From the NCBI GenBank assembly GCA_044344795.1, contig JBIJCF010000011.1, positions 1 through 64,000 on the forward strand: a DNA stretch of 64,000 nucleotides, written 5' to 3'. Positions 24,685 to 32,612 of this stretch are shown here, piece after piece. The notes under the pieces were generated by a model. The model saw only the letters and a program-made list of their open reading frames with translations, was not told the DNA's origin and made no database searches. The first letter of the stretch is position 1; each line of letters starts with the position of its first letter. The DNA comes from GCA-2737665 sp044344795 (GTDB taxonomy: Bacteria; Bacteroidota; Bacteroidia; Palsa-965). The position numbers and the translations under genes were made by a program.

Positions 24685-26013
24685 TCAATTCGGATGAGAA
24701 TGTAATGCCCATTCCACAATACCCGCGTAATACGCAGCAGCAATGGTTTTCACACGTTCAGAAGGTTCTTCAACAGATGCATATTGCAAAGCATGGAATT
24801 CAGTACTATGATCCATGTACAACGTTTCTCCATAAATCAACGGAGCCGTAACCAAACGTGTTAAACCCAAATTCCGACAATACACGCCGGGAGCGTACTT
24901 CACACAACTTTTTTCTAAATACGTCGCATCCGATTGTTGCGCTGCGGGAACAGCGGTTTTATCTACCACCGACTTCAATACTCCATTCGACGCTTTTCCG
25001 GAAGCCTCAATCTGTTCAGAAAACAACAAGCGTATAAAATGAAAACGACTTTCGGGTGTGCTGAGTTCAGCCGCGGTAAATGCGCCCGGAATAAAACACA
25101 TGTTGTAATTGGCTGCCGTAACAACTTTCCAATCGGTGTTTTTTTCATTCACGTTGTAATGTATAATCACCGTCAGATCCGCATGAAACGCATTGATTAA
25201 TTCTGCTCGCTTTCGCATTTCAATTTCACGAAACACATGCCAAAAAATAAATTTGTCACTTCGCTCTTTGCCCGATTTTAGCTTTTTCAAATTCGCATTC
25301 GCAGGGTCCAATACCACTAACGAATCGAGCGAACGTTGGTAATGCAAATTTTTCCATTCTTCAAACGAATATCCGAAAGCAGTTAATCCAGGACCATTGC
25401 GCGTCAGCAACACCTGTGCACCTGCTTGCTCCAATTGATATTTCAGCAACGCCGCAGTTTGCCATGTTAAAATGCCTTCCACTAAAAACTGATCTACACT
25501 ATCGCGTCCGTTCCAAACTTTTATTTTTAAAAACTTCTGTTCAATCTGCCCCATAGTGGTATCACCCGCAATATGCCCCGGATCCAACGCGATGCGTAAA
25601 CCATTTAACGGCAGTTTCGCTTGCGGACTATATTCCGAACTCACCGGAGAAGAAATATAAAAGCGCTTCTGTATTTCCGGCGAAAACGGACCACCACCTT
25701 TTTGTTGCATAATCTGCATCGCTTCAGCAGCAGAAGTGCTTGCCATCAAATGCTGAAACGTACTCAACTCCTGCCACGTAATTCTGTACTCTGCCCGTTG
25801 TGCCGCTTTGTCTTCCGGTGAAGCGTACATGGTGAAGCCAAACAAATCAATGGTGTACATGCGCGCGCATGAAGCATCTTTATCCAGCCATTGTTTGGCC
25901 TTTTTAGTGTAGTGTTTTTGTAAACTATCCGCTCCAACAATAGGCAGTTGCGCCTGAATCACCGAGCACTGCAACAACACCAACGTAATAATTACATGTA
26001 ATTTCAATTTCAT
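24685..26013 (-). CDS. Secreted N-acetylmuramoyl-L-alanine amidase (Amidase_3)
   Basis: A Sec signal (1-21, ending IQAQ) precedes about 110 residues of linker and an Amidase_3 zinc domain: GLRIALDPGHIAGD supplies the first His, and DLTVIIHYN the later His; the Glu of EQKF may be another ligand. The domain is expanded by insertions, giving 442 residues against about 200-250 for a bare domain. It cleaves the amide bond between MurNAc and the stem peptide. It is coupled to the small secreted gene upstream (ATGA overlap) and the GH18 gene downstream (1-nt gap). Confidence 0.85.
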   Translation of the reverse strand: MKLKLHVIITLVLLQCSVIQAQLPIVGADSLQKHYTKKAKQWLDKDASCARMYTIDLFGFTMYASPEDKAAQRAEYRITWQELSTFQHLMASTSAAEAMQIMQQKGGGPFSPEIQKRFYISSPVSSEYSPQAKLPLNGLRIALDPGHIAGDTTMGQIEQKFLKIKVWNGRDSVDQFLVEGILTWQTAALLKYQLEQAGAQVLLTRNGPGLTAFGYSFEEWKNLHYQRSLDSLVVLDPANANLKKLKSGKERSDKFIFWHVFREIEMRKRAELINAFHADLTVIIHYNVNEKNTDWKVVTAANYNMCFIPGAFTAAELSTPESRFHFIRLLFSEQIEASGKASNGVLKSVVDKTAVPAAQQSDATYLEKSCVKYAPGVYCRNLGLTRLVTAPLIYGETLYMDHSTEFHALQYASVEEPSERVKTIAAAYYAGIVEWALHSHPN

Positions 26014-26441
26014 CGCTTTCGCGTTTTAAATATTCGCACAAACACTAACTTCCCATCCTGATAATCTTCCGTTTTGGTGTACGATTTATCGCACTTCCTG
26101 ATTTCCACCCTGCGCTTCCTTCCCTGCTGATCGTATGTAGTAGTAGATGCGTACAATTCATAACAATGCTTTCCATCGCGCCCCAGTTTCGTTACACGAT
26201 AGGTACGTTCTTTTTGCATGCCCGTAATGGAATCAAACGTAATAATAGTGGTGCGAGTCTTTTTGTAATAATTGTACGGATCGATATTACGCGTAGTGCT
26301 CGTCTTTACAATAACTGTTTTTGCCAACGCACCATTAGCGTAAAACGAGTTGGACACTTCCCGTTTTCGGTTCAATTGCGCCGAAAGCGATAGCGAGCCA
26401 CACATCGTAAATAGGAGGACTTGCAGGTAAAAACGCATCAC
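26010..26441 (-). CDS. Small secreted protein with a MORN/YwqK-like region
   Basis: A signal peptide ends near LSAQ (residue 22). The 120-residue mature part is basic and contains an NSFYANGALAKTVI segment and other aromatic-Gly units reminiscent of toxin-antitoxin YwqK/MORN_2 repeats, but the match is weak. I do not recognise a function. It is the first gene of the coupled operon with the amidase, GH18 and LRR genes, which places it in cell-wall metabolism by context only. Confidence 0.6.
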   Translation of the reverse strand: MMRFYLQVLLFTMCGSLSLSAQLNRKREVSNSFYANGALAKTVIVKTSTTRNIDPYNYYKKTRTTIITFDSITGMQKERTYRVTKLGRDGKHCYELYASTTTYDQQGRKRRVEIRKCDKSYTKTEDYQDGKLVFVRIFKTRKR

Positions 26442-26482
26442 TTAAAGATACAACTTCAAACGGAAAGGCGGATATTTACAGT

Positions 26483-26890
26483 ATGGTTATTGATTTGCGC
26501 AAAGAATTGAAGTACCGTACCTCGCGCTCCGGCGGCAAGGGAGGGCAAAACGTGAATAAAGTCTCCAGTAAAGTGGAAGTACTTTTTGACGTGCACGCCT
26601 CTGCCCTATTAACCGAAGAGCAAAAGCAAATTATTGCGGAAAAGCTCGCCACACGCATTACGAAAGAAGGCATTTTAAGCGTAACGGAAACCACCGATCG
26701 CTCCCAGCTGGAGAACAAGCGCAATGCAGTGCTTAAAATTCACCGCCTCATTCGCGAAGCCCTAAAACCCGTTAAGAAGCGCAAGCCCACCACAATCAGC
26801 AGAGCCGCGAAAGCAGAACGTGTAAATGAAAAAAAACACAAGGGTAAAATAAAAGCAACCAGAGGGAAAGTGAGAAGTGGAGAGGAGTGA
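26483..26890 (+). CDS. arfB: Peptidyl-tRNA hydrolase ArfB (YaeJ) family
   Basis: A release-factor-like hydrolase that frees ribosomes stalled on mRNAs without a stop codon. The catalytic GGQ is at residues 20-22 within SRSGGKGGQNVNKVSSKVE. There is no codon-recognition domain, and the C-terminal tail (about 100-135) is Lys/Arg-rich as required to enter the empty mRNA channel. The 135-residue length is normal. It is divergent from the operon ending at 20848, with a 41-nt gap. Confidence 0.93.
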   Translation: MVIDLRKELKYRTSRSGGKGGQNVNKVSSKVEVLFDVHASALLTEEQKQIIAEKLATRITKEGILSVTETTDRSQLENKRNAVLKIHRLIREALKPVKKRKPTTISRAAKAERVNEKKHKGKIKATRGKVRSGEE

Positions 26891-27190
26891 TTTCGTTTCG
26901 CATCAAATCATCACGTAAACCAAAAGTGCTTTCCTCATGCCTTATTGAAAGTACAAGATTTGTTTTATTAAAAATAGTAGCGGTTGGTTGGGAAGCTTTC
27001 AGTTCAAAGTTTCAAGAAGAAAACTCTGCGTGGGTTGTGTAATTATCCGCGACCTCTCCGAAGGTTCGTAGAACTCCGACGGAGAGTCCTACGGACTGCG
27101 GTTTTATAACAACGGTTGTTTCTATCCCGAAGCATCGGGACTCAACCACAGTCGATCAGCATTCAACAATCGTCAATCAACAATAAAAAA
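26891..27190. repeat. 300-nt gene-free stretch with palindromic elements
   Basis: I see no gene here. At 27047-27101 lies a compact palindromic block: CCGC (27047-27050) pairs with GCGG (27098-27101), CTCTCCG (27054-27060) with CGGAGAG (27080-27086), and two small hairpins sit inside (TTC-gta-GAA at 27065-27073; AGTCC-tac-GGACT at 27085-27097). A separate hairpin TCCCGA-agca-TCGGGA lies at 27125-27140. These look like REP/MITE-type intergenic repeats, but no second copy exists in this window. Confidence 0.55.
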
Positions 27191-28045
27191 TCAAACCCAC
27201 TCGATCTCCTCATCTCTCTTCCACCACGTCAACTGGCGCTTGGCCAAATTGCGTGTATGCTGCTTAATCTTATCCACCGCTTTTTCCAACGTGCATATGC
27301 CATCAAAGTAATCGAACAACTCCGTATAACCCACTGTTTGTAAAGAAGACAACTTCCGAAACGGATACACACTCCTCGCCTCTTCCAACAAGCCGGCTTT
27401 CATCATCATATCCACACGCGTATTTATCCGGGCATACAATTCCTCCCGCGACCAATTAATGCCCATCTTTTTTATTGGCCATGGCAACGGTTGTGACTTT
27501 CCGCTGCGCTGCTGCGAATAAGGCTTTCCGGTAATCTCGCACACTTCCAACGCGCGAATCAAACGTGCAGGGTTGTTCAAATCCACCACCTGATAATATT
27601 CAGGATCTGCAGCCTTCAATTGTTCCTGCAAAAACGGTAATCCTTTTTCTTGGTGCAACGCATTCCATTTGGCACGCACTTCGGGCAATTGTTCGGGCAA
27701 TTCATCAAAGCCGTATAAAATACCATCTACATACATACCGCTGCCTCCACACAATACTACTGTATCATACTGCTCGAATAATTCGTCTAACTGCTCACGC
27801 ACCAAACGCGCAAAGGTGGCGGCATCCAGCGGTTCGTGAATAGTATGTGTACCGATAAAATAATGTGAAACCGTTCGCAATTCTTCTACATCGGGTGCAG
27901 CAGAACCAATAGGAAGTTCTTTATAAACCTGTCGCGAATCGGCTGAAACAACAACAGTTTGATGCTGCAACGCCAAACGAATAGCTAAAGCCGTTTTACC
28001 GGAAGCCGTAGGACCTATGACAACAAGCAGTTGTTTTTCAGGCAT
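27191..28045 (-). CDS. miaA: tRNA dimethylallyltransferase MiaA
   Basis: Adds an isopentenyl group to A37 of tRNAs that read UNN codons. The P-loop is GPTASGKT at residues 11-18. Further family motifs are VSADSRQVYKELPIGSAAP, LCGGSGMYVDGILYG and NPARLIRALEVCEITGKP, and the C-terminal TRNLAKRQLTWWKRD. The 284-residue length is a little short but all motifs are present. The ATG shares one base with the TAA of the upstream gene, so the two are coupled. Confidence 0.95.
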   Translation of the reverse strand: MPEKQLLVVIGPTASGKTALAIRLALQHQTVVVSADSRQVYKELPIGSAAPDVEELRTVSHYFIGTHTIHEPLDAATFARLVREQLDELFEQYDTVVLCGGSGMYVDGILYGFDELPEQLPEVRAKWNALHQEKGLPFLQEQLKAADPEYYQVVDLNNPARLIRALEVCEITGKPYSQQRSGKSQPLPWPIKKMGINWSREELYARINTRVDMMMKAGLLEEARSVYPFRKLSSLQTVGYTELFDYFDGICTLEKAVDKIKQHTRNLAKRQLTWWKRDEEIEWV

Positions 28046-28731
28046 TAGAATTCTTCTTCTCCGTCGCCGAACTGAGGTGCAAAATCATCGTCTCCGCCTT
28101 CTTCCGCATCTTCTCCTACTTCTTCGCTGTCTCCGTCTGCTGCTACTGCATCGGTATCTTCTTCTTCACCTTCCAACGCATCTTCATCTCCATCATATTC
28201 CTCATCCACCACAAATACCTTTTCGCGTGCTTTTTTGTCCGCCTCATCTTCTTCATCATCCTCATCATCTACCGGTGGCGCAATAACTTGTTTGTATTGC
28301 TTCGGCGCAATGCCGCCTTTTTTAACACATTTCGGATACACCGCTTTAGGATCGTCTTCCACAATCTTTATCAACTCAATCATCAACGTCCATTTCACCG
28401 CAGGATCGTACACATATATAAACTTCTGATGCGGATCATCAATAATAGAAGCGATCAACGTTTTCGACATTTTCAACGCCGGTAATTTTTTCGGCTTTCT
28501 GAAATCATCGTCGTCATCGGCATCGTTCTGCACCGGGTTCAACGCAATCTCACGTCCCTTGCGCCACATATCATCACTTACATAAAATGATGCATCTTTT
28601 ACGCCGTCAAAATCAATTGCTTCCTGAATTGCGCGGTGCAACACTTCAAAATTCTGTTTACCCTGAACGTCGATATCGCGATAAATATCCTCATCGTCCT
28701 CAAAAACAATCCGAAATCTGTAAACTGCCAT
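28045..28731 (-). CDS. pRiA4b ORF-3-like protein with long acidic tail
   Basis: The ATG at 28731 begins MAVYRFRIVFEDDEDIYRDI, the start of the pRiA4b ORF-3 (IS1096 TnpR-like) domain; the open frame reaches 28806 but that start is less likely. The domain covers about residues 1-150 and includes DVQGKQNFEVLHRAIQEAI and FYVSDDMWRKGREI. From about residue 155 to 228 the protein is dominated by Asp and Glu with no hydrophobic core, suggesting a disordered polyanion. Function unknown. Co-transcription with miaA is likely because of the 1-nt overlap. Confidence 0.78.
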   Translation of the reverse strand: MAVYRFRIVFEDDEDIYRDIDVQGKQNFEVLHRAIQEAIDFDGVKDASFYVSDDMWRKGREIALNPVQNDADDDDDFRKPKKLPALKMSKTLIASIIDDPHQKFIYVYDPAVKWTLMIELIKIVEDDPKAVYPKCVKKGGIAPKQYKQVIAPPVDDEDDEEDEADKKAREKVFVVDEEYDGDEDALEGEEEDTDAVAADGDSEEVGEDAEEGGDDDFAPQFGDGEEEF

Positions 28732-28751
28732 GGTAAGTTTTTTAAGCGATA

Positions 28752-28759
28752 CGAAGGTA
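28752..28759 (-). promoter_or_regulatory. Candidate promoter of the pRiA4b-like/miaA operon
   Basis: The minus strand reads TACCTTCG with a TTTC about 20 nt upstream, close to the TTTG/TAnnTTTG consensus. It gives a 20-nt leader. The divergent ribD box lies 57 nt away. Confidence 0.45.
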
Positions 28760-28816
28760 TTTATTTGTGAAGGAATTGTGAAACCTTTTTGTGGCTTTCC
28801 GAACACGTCGATGCAT

Positions 28817-28824
28817 TACCTTTA
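28817..28824 (+). promoter_or_regulatory. Candidate -7 box of ribD
   Basis: TACCTTTA (one mismatch from TAnnTTTG) ends 6 nt before the ATG at 28831. Confidence 0.4.
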
Positions 28825-28830
28825 CGCCCC

Positions 28831-29871
28831 ATGACGCCCGCTGATAATATGAAACAATGCCTGCATTTGGCCCGAAAAGGCGCAGGCTACGTCGCACCGA
28901 ATCCTTTGGTGGGTGCTGTAATTGTGCGAAACGGTCAGGTAATTGGTGAAGGCTGGCATCGTAATTACGGAGGCGCACATGCAGAAGTTAACGCCATTCT
29001 GCAGGTGGCGGATGAACGTCAATTAACAGAATCAACATTATATGTTAATCTGGAACCGTGTTCGCATTTTGGCAAAACGCCTCCGTGTGCGGATTTGATT
29101 GTGGAGAAAAAAATTCCTCACGTGGTTATCGGAATGACCGATCCGAATCCGCTGGTGGCGGGAAAAGGAATTGATCGCCTCATCAAAAACGGAGTAACGG
29201 TGACAGCAGGAATTCTCGAACAAGAATGTGAATTCTTAAATCGTCGCTTCATCACGTGGATCACCAAACATCGTCCGTACGTTATTCTGAAATGGGCAGA
29301 ATCTGCAGATGGTTACATCGACCATGTGCGTGAAGATCACGATGGTCAACGAGCATTGATATCCGGAGCTCCGGCACAAGAGTTATTGCACCGCTGGCGT
29401 TCGGAAGAAAGTGCCATCATGGTGGGGACAAATACAGTACTTGCTGATAACCCGCTATTGACAACGCGTTTAGTTACAGGACCCAGTCCGGTGCGCGTTA
29501 CTTTCGACCGACAAGGACGCATTCCAACTACATCAAAAATTTTAGACGGCTCCGCACCAACAATTGTATTTAACAGTTCGCATGACCTGTTAACACCGGC
29601 AGCTGAATATGTGCTCATCGATTTCGAACATCAACCTCTTGCACAAGCGTTACAAGAATTGTACACCAGAAATTTACAGTCGGTTTTGGTGGAAGGCGGA
29701 GCCGCGCTGTTGCAAAAGTTTATGGAATACGGTGTGTGGGATGAAGCACGTGTAATAGTTTCCAATAAAAATTTGGAAGGCGGAGTTCGTGCACCGCAAT
29801 TGCCGGTATCGCCGAGGACAAAAGAGATGATCGGCGATGATGAAGTTCGTTATTACTATCCGGAACAATGA
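28831..29871 (+). CDS. ribD: Bifunctional riboflavin deaminase/reductase RibD
   Basis: Carries out the deamination and reduction steps that make 5-amino-6-ribitylamino-uracil phosphate in riboflavin synthesis. The deaminase zinc motifs are HAEVNAI and PCSHFGKTPPCADLIV (about residues 45-90); the reductase part (about 145-345) includes RPYVILKWAESADGYI and LVEGGAALLQKF. The ATG at 28831 is preferred over a TTG at 28789 because it follows a promoter box and gives MTPADNMKQCLHLARKG, the usual beginning. Other rib genes are not nearby. It overlaps the transporter gene by 4 nt. Confidence 0.95.
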   Translation: MTPADNMKQCLHLARKGAGYVAPNPLVGAVIVRNGQVIGEGWHRNYGGAHAEVNAILQVADERQLTESTLYVNLEPCSHFGKTPPCADLIVEKKIPHVVIGMTDPNPLVAGKGIDRLIKNGVTVTAGILEQECEFLNRRFITWITKHRPYVILKWAESADGYIDHVREDHDGQRALISGAPAQELLHRWRSEESAIMVGTNTVLADNPLLTTRLVTGPSPVRVTFDRQGRIPTTSKILDGSAPTIVFNSSHDLLTPAAEYVLIDFEHQPLAQALQELYTRNLQSVLVEGGAALLQKFMEYGVWDEARVIVSNKNLEGGVRAPQLPVSPRTKEMIGDDEVRYYYPEQ

Positions 29872-30734
29872 TCTGGCTTGTCATTAGTATTCTCTGTAAC
29901 ACGTTGCTATTGCTTATCCTTAAAGGTTTCGAGCAATACAAGGTAAATATGTTTCCGGGAATTGTAGTGAATTACGCTGTTGCAGGATTCCTGGGATTGG
30001 CGGTGAGTAATAGCTTTCCCCTGGTTGCACAGATACCGTCAAGCGATTGGTGGTGGGCACCTTTAATTATGGGCTCTTTATTCATTAGCATTTTTGTGCT
30101 GATCGGTCGAACAACATTAGAATCAGGAGTTTCCGTTGCAACAGTAGCGAATAAGATGTCTGTTGTTGTTCCTGTTGTGGCTGCCGTGTTTTTGTATCAG
30201 GAACAATTGCAAGTATTAAAAATTGCAGGAATCATTCTTGCTTTAGGTGCTGTTTATCTGACCACTTTACCGGCGGGACAAAAAGCAACTAAAGGTCGCG
30301 GTCATTTATTGCTGCCGGCATTGGTGTTCATCGGAAGCGGCATCATTGATGCATTCGTTAATCATGTGCAAAAGGTATTGGTACCGGGAAATTTGATTCC
30401 ACTTTTTATATCATGTTCGTTCCTTACCGCTTTTGTCATCGGGTCAACGGTATTGGGAATAAAATTGATGAAGAAAGAATTCTCCATTTCCGTACGTGAT
30501 GTTATCGGCGGTGTAATACTGGGCATTCCGAATTACTTCTCCATCTACGCCATAACTAAAGCATTGGACGCACAACTGATGGACAGTTCAGCTTTGTATC
30601 CCGTAAACAACATGGGCATTGTTATGCTCTCCACTGTTGGGGCATTCTTGCTATTTAAAGAAAAACTCTCTGCGTTAAACTGGACCGGAATTCTACTCGC
30701 GATGTTGGCCATCGGACTCATTGCTGTTTCGTAA
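29868..30734 (+). CDS. EamA/DMT-superfamily transporter
   Basis: A 288-residue inner-membrane protein with ten hydrophobic segments in two five-helix halves, as in EamA drug/metabolite exporters. The second-half segment VNNMGIVMLSTVGAFLLFKE and the first-half VANKMSVVVPVVAAVFLYQE are the typical end-of-helix motifs of each half. Substrate unknown. It is coupled to ribD (ATGA overlap) and to the next gene (TAATG), so transport of a riboflavin-related compound is possible but unproven. Confidence 0.85.
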   Translation: MIWLVISILCNTLLLLILKGFEQYKVNMFPGIVVNYAVAGFLGLAVSNSFPLVAQIPSSDWWWAPLIMGSLFISIFVLIGRTTLESGVSVATVANKMSVVVPVVAAVFLYQEQLQVLKIAGIILALGAVYLTTLPAGQKATKGRGHLLLPALVFIGSGIIDAFVNHVQKVLVPGNLIPLFISCSFLTAFVIGSTVLGIKLMKKEFSISVRDVIGGVILGIPNYFSIYAITKALDAQLMDSSALYPVNNMGIVMLSTVGAFLLFKEKLSALNWTGILLAMLAIGLIAVS

Positions 30735-31345
30735 TGACAACTGATACTTACCTCACCATTCACTCAGAAACAGTTGCTACGTTCAAAGACAAAGGCAGCA
30801 AGTTTGTAGCGTATGCTTTTCCGATAACAAATGAATCTGATTTCAAAATTCGACTGGAAGCATTGCGCAAAGAACATTTTAATGCCGTACATCATTGTTT
30901 TGCGTATCAATTGAAACCTGACAAAAGCATCTATCGAAGTTCGGATGATGGTGAACCAACGGGCTCTGCAGGCAAACCTATTTTGAATCAGTTGCTTTCG
31001 AAAGATTTGACCAACATTGCCGTTATCGTTGTTCGTTACTTCGGCGGCACATTACTTGGCGTAAGCGGTTTAATACATGCGTATAAAGAAGCAACACGCA
31101 TGGCTTTAGAAACCACAACAGTTGTAGAGAAAATCATTTACGAAACGTACCGACTTGAATTTCCTTACGACAGTCTACCTGCGGTAATGAAACTTATCAA
31201 AGATGAAGAGCTGTTACAGGAACAACAACAATTTGATTTGAATTGCTCCATGCAAATAAAAGTCCGCCAACAAAAATGTGCATCAGTTATTGCAAAGTTG
31301 CAAGGCATAAACGGCGTGCAGTGCGAACACCTCGGATGTTATTGA
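30734..31345 (+). CDS. IMPACT/YigZ-family protein
   Basis: The UPF0029 domain is visible as SKFVAYAFPI near the start, then HHCFAYQL, SSDDGEPTGSAGKPILNQLL and VVRYFGGTLLGVSGLIHAYK, followed by a short C-terminal DUF1949-like domain. At 203 residues it is full length. The family is linked to translation regulation in eukaryotes (IMPACT); the bacterial role is not settled. Its 3' end overlaps the convergent thioesterase gene by 7 nt. Confidence 0.92.
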   Translation: MTTDTYLTIHSETVATFKDKGSKFVAYAFPITNESDFKIRLEALRKEHFNAVHHCFAYQLKPDKSIYRSSDDGEPTGSAGKPILNQLLSKDLTNIAVIVVRYFGGTLLGVSGLIHAYKEATRMALETTTVVEKIIYETYRLEFPYDSLPAVMKLIKDEELLQEQQQFDLNCSMQIKVRQQKCASVIAKLQGINGVQCEHLGCY

Positions 31346-31749
31346 GGAAAGTACGGTTGCAGCGCTTTTAAAAATGCGTCCGGCGGCGCACACGGTCTTT
31401 TTGTTTCCGCATTGACGAATACGAGAATCGTTTCCCCTTCATTCAAACGATCGCCATTGCGATTATACATTTCGTATTTGAAATGAATACGAGCAGTTGG
31501 CATAGCGATGATGCTGGTTTTCAAAATCAATTCATCATCGTACAAAGCGGGTTTAAAGTAGCGTATGCTGTACGAGTGTACCGGTAATAAAATTCCGGAG
31601 TCCTCCATTTCTTTATAACTCCAGCCTAAGGCACGCAACGCCTCGACTCGACCCACTTCATAATATTCGGCGTAGTTACCATAATATACGTAGCCCATAC
31701 GATCGGTTTCACCATAGCGCACACGAAGGTTTATTTCAGCTGTAAACAT
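31339..31749 (-). CDS. YbgC-type acyl-CoA thioesterase
   Basis: A hotdog-fold thioesterase of the 4-hydroxybenzoyl-CoA type. The catalytic segment RVRYGETDRMGYVYYGNYAE contains the conserved Asp of the family (D-x-x-G-x-V-x-x-x-x-Y). The 136 residues are typical. It hydrolyses acyl-CoA thioesters; the preferred chain is unknown. Unlike ybgC in Proteobacteria it is not beside tolQR here. It overlaps the end of the IMPACT gene. Confidence 0.9.
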   Translation of the reverse strand: MFTAEINLRVRYGETDRMGYVYYGNYAEYYEVGRVEALRALGWSYKEMEDSGILLPVHSYSIRYFKPALYDDELILKTSIIAMPTARIHFKYEMYNRNGDRLNEGETILVFVNAETKRPCAPPDAFLKALQPYFPQ

Positions 31750-31835
31750 GTTATGTTCCGGTTAAGTTTTACAAAGATGAAAGAATACGAGAGTAACGCC
31801 AAAAAAACCGTAAATTCAAGGCTCAGAACATTTTT

Positions 31836-32612
31836 ATGAAACGAATACTACAAAGTTTAGCACTCACTGTATTGTTTTTCGCGGCAATTAGTAGTTGCAC
31901 ACGTAAAGTACACATTACAAATGTGGAAGCAGGAACAGTTGCTATTCGCACCAACGATACGCTTCGTGATTCCGCAACACACGCCATTCTTTTACCCTAC
32001 AAGTTGCGACTTGATAGTCAGATGAATCAGGTGTTGGGAACAGTTGAAGCTGCAATGCCAAAAGAAACCGGCAAAACAGAAACCTTATTGGGGAATTGGG
32101 TCGCAGATATTTGTTTAGTGAAAGCCAGACAATACTACAAATCAGAAGACGGTCAATCACCGGATATCTGCATACTCAACAACGGAGGCTTGCGTACTTC
32201 AATTCCACAAGGACCTGTAACACGCGGAAAGATTTATGAATTGATGCCGTTTGATAATGAACTGGTCGTACTCACCATTACCGGAAAAAAAGCGAAAGAT
32301 CTTTTTGCGTACATCGCTGCAACAGGCGGGCAGCCTTCCAGTGGATTTACGATGATTATCAAAGGCGACAAAACTCCCGGAGCAATTGCCGTTGGAGGAC
32401 AGCCGTTTGATGAGAACAAAAACTACAAAGTTGTCACGTCCGACTATCTGGCGCTGGGCGGTGACAAAATGAACTTCTTCAATTCGCCGGTAAAGAACGA
32501 AGTAGTTGGAAAAAAAATTCGTGATGGATTAATTGAGTATTGTTTGGAACAAACACAAAAAGGATTGCCGCTAAAGTCACAACTGGATAAACGAATTACA
32601 AATGAAAACTAA
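31836..32612 (+). CDS. 5'-nucleotidase C-terminal-domain lipoprotein
   Basis: A lipoprotein signal ends AAISSC (Cys21). The 258 residues then form a single 5'-nucleotidase C-terminal (substrate-binding) domain: LLGNWVADICL, ICILNNGGLRTSI (the NNGG motif), MPFDNELVVLTITG and VTSDYLALGGDKM. This is the half that binds the nucleotide base. The catalytic metallophosphatase half is encoded by the next gene, overlapping by 11 nt, so the two probably form one enzyme from two chains. Confidence 0.9.
   Translation: MKRILQSLALTVLFFAAISSCTRKVHITNVEAGTVAIRTNDTLRDSATHAILLPYKLRLDSQMNQVLGTVEAAMPKETGKTETLLGNWVADICLVKARQYYKSEDGQSPDICILNNGGLRTSIPQGPVTRGKIYELMPFDNELVVLTITGKKAKDLFAYIAATGGQPSSGFTMIIKGDKTPGAIAVGGQPFDENKNYKVVTSDYLALGGDKMNFFNSPVKNEVVGKKIRDGLIEYCLEQTQKGLPLKSQLDKRITNEN

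Noticed and set aside
24684..24743. Longer N-terminus for the GH18 protein
   Set aside because: The extra 20 residues lie within the amidase gene and would precede the signal peptide that starts at 24683.
27865..28045. Genomic island around the pRiA4b/IS1096-like gene
   Set aside because: The family name suggests a mobile origin, but there are no terminal repeats or transposase and the gene is coupled to miaA.
28017..28286. Arg/Leu/His-rich open frame on the plus strand
   Set aside because: It is the antisense shadow of the Asp/Glu-rich tail of the pRiA4b-like gene; repeated GAT/GAA codons read backwards give Leu, His and Arg-type runs.
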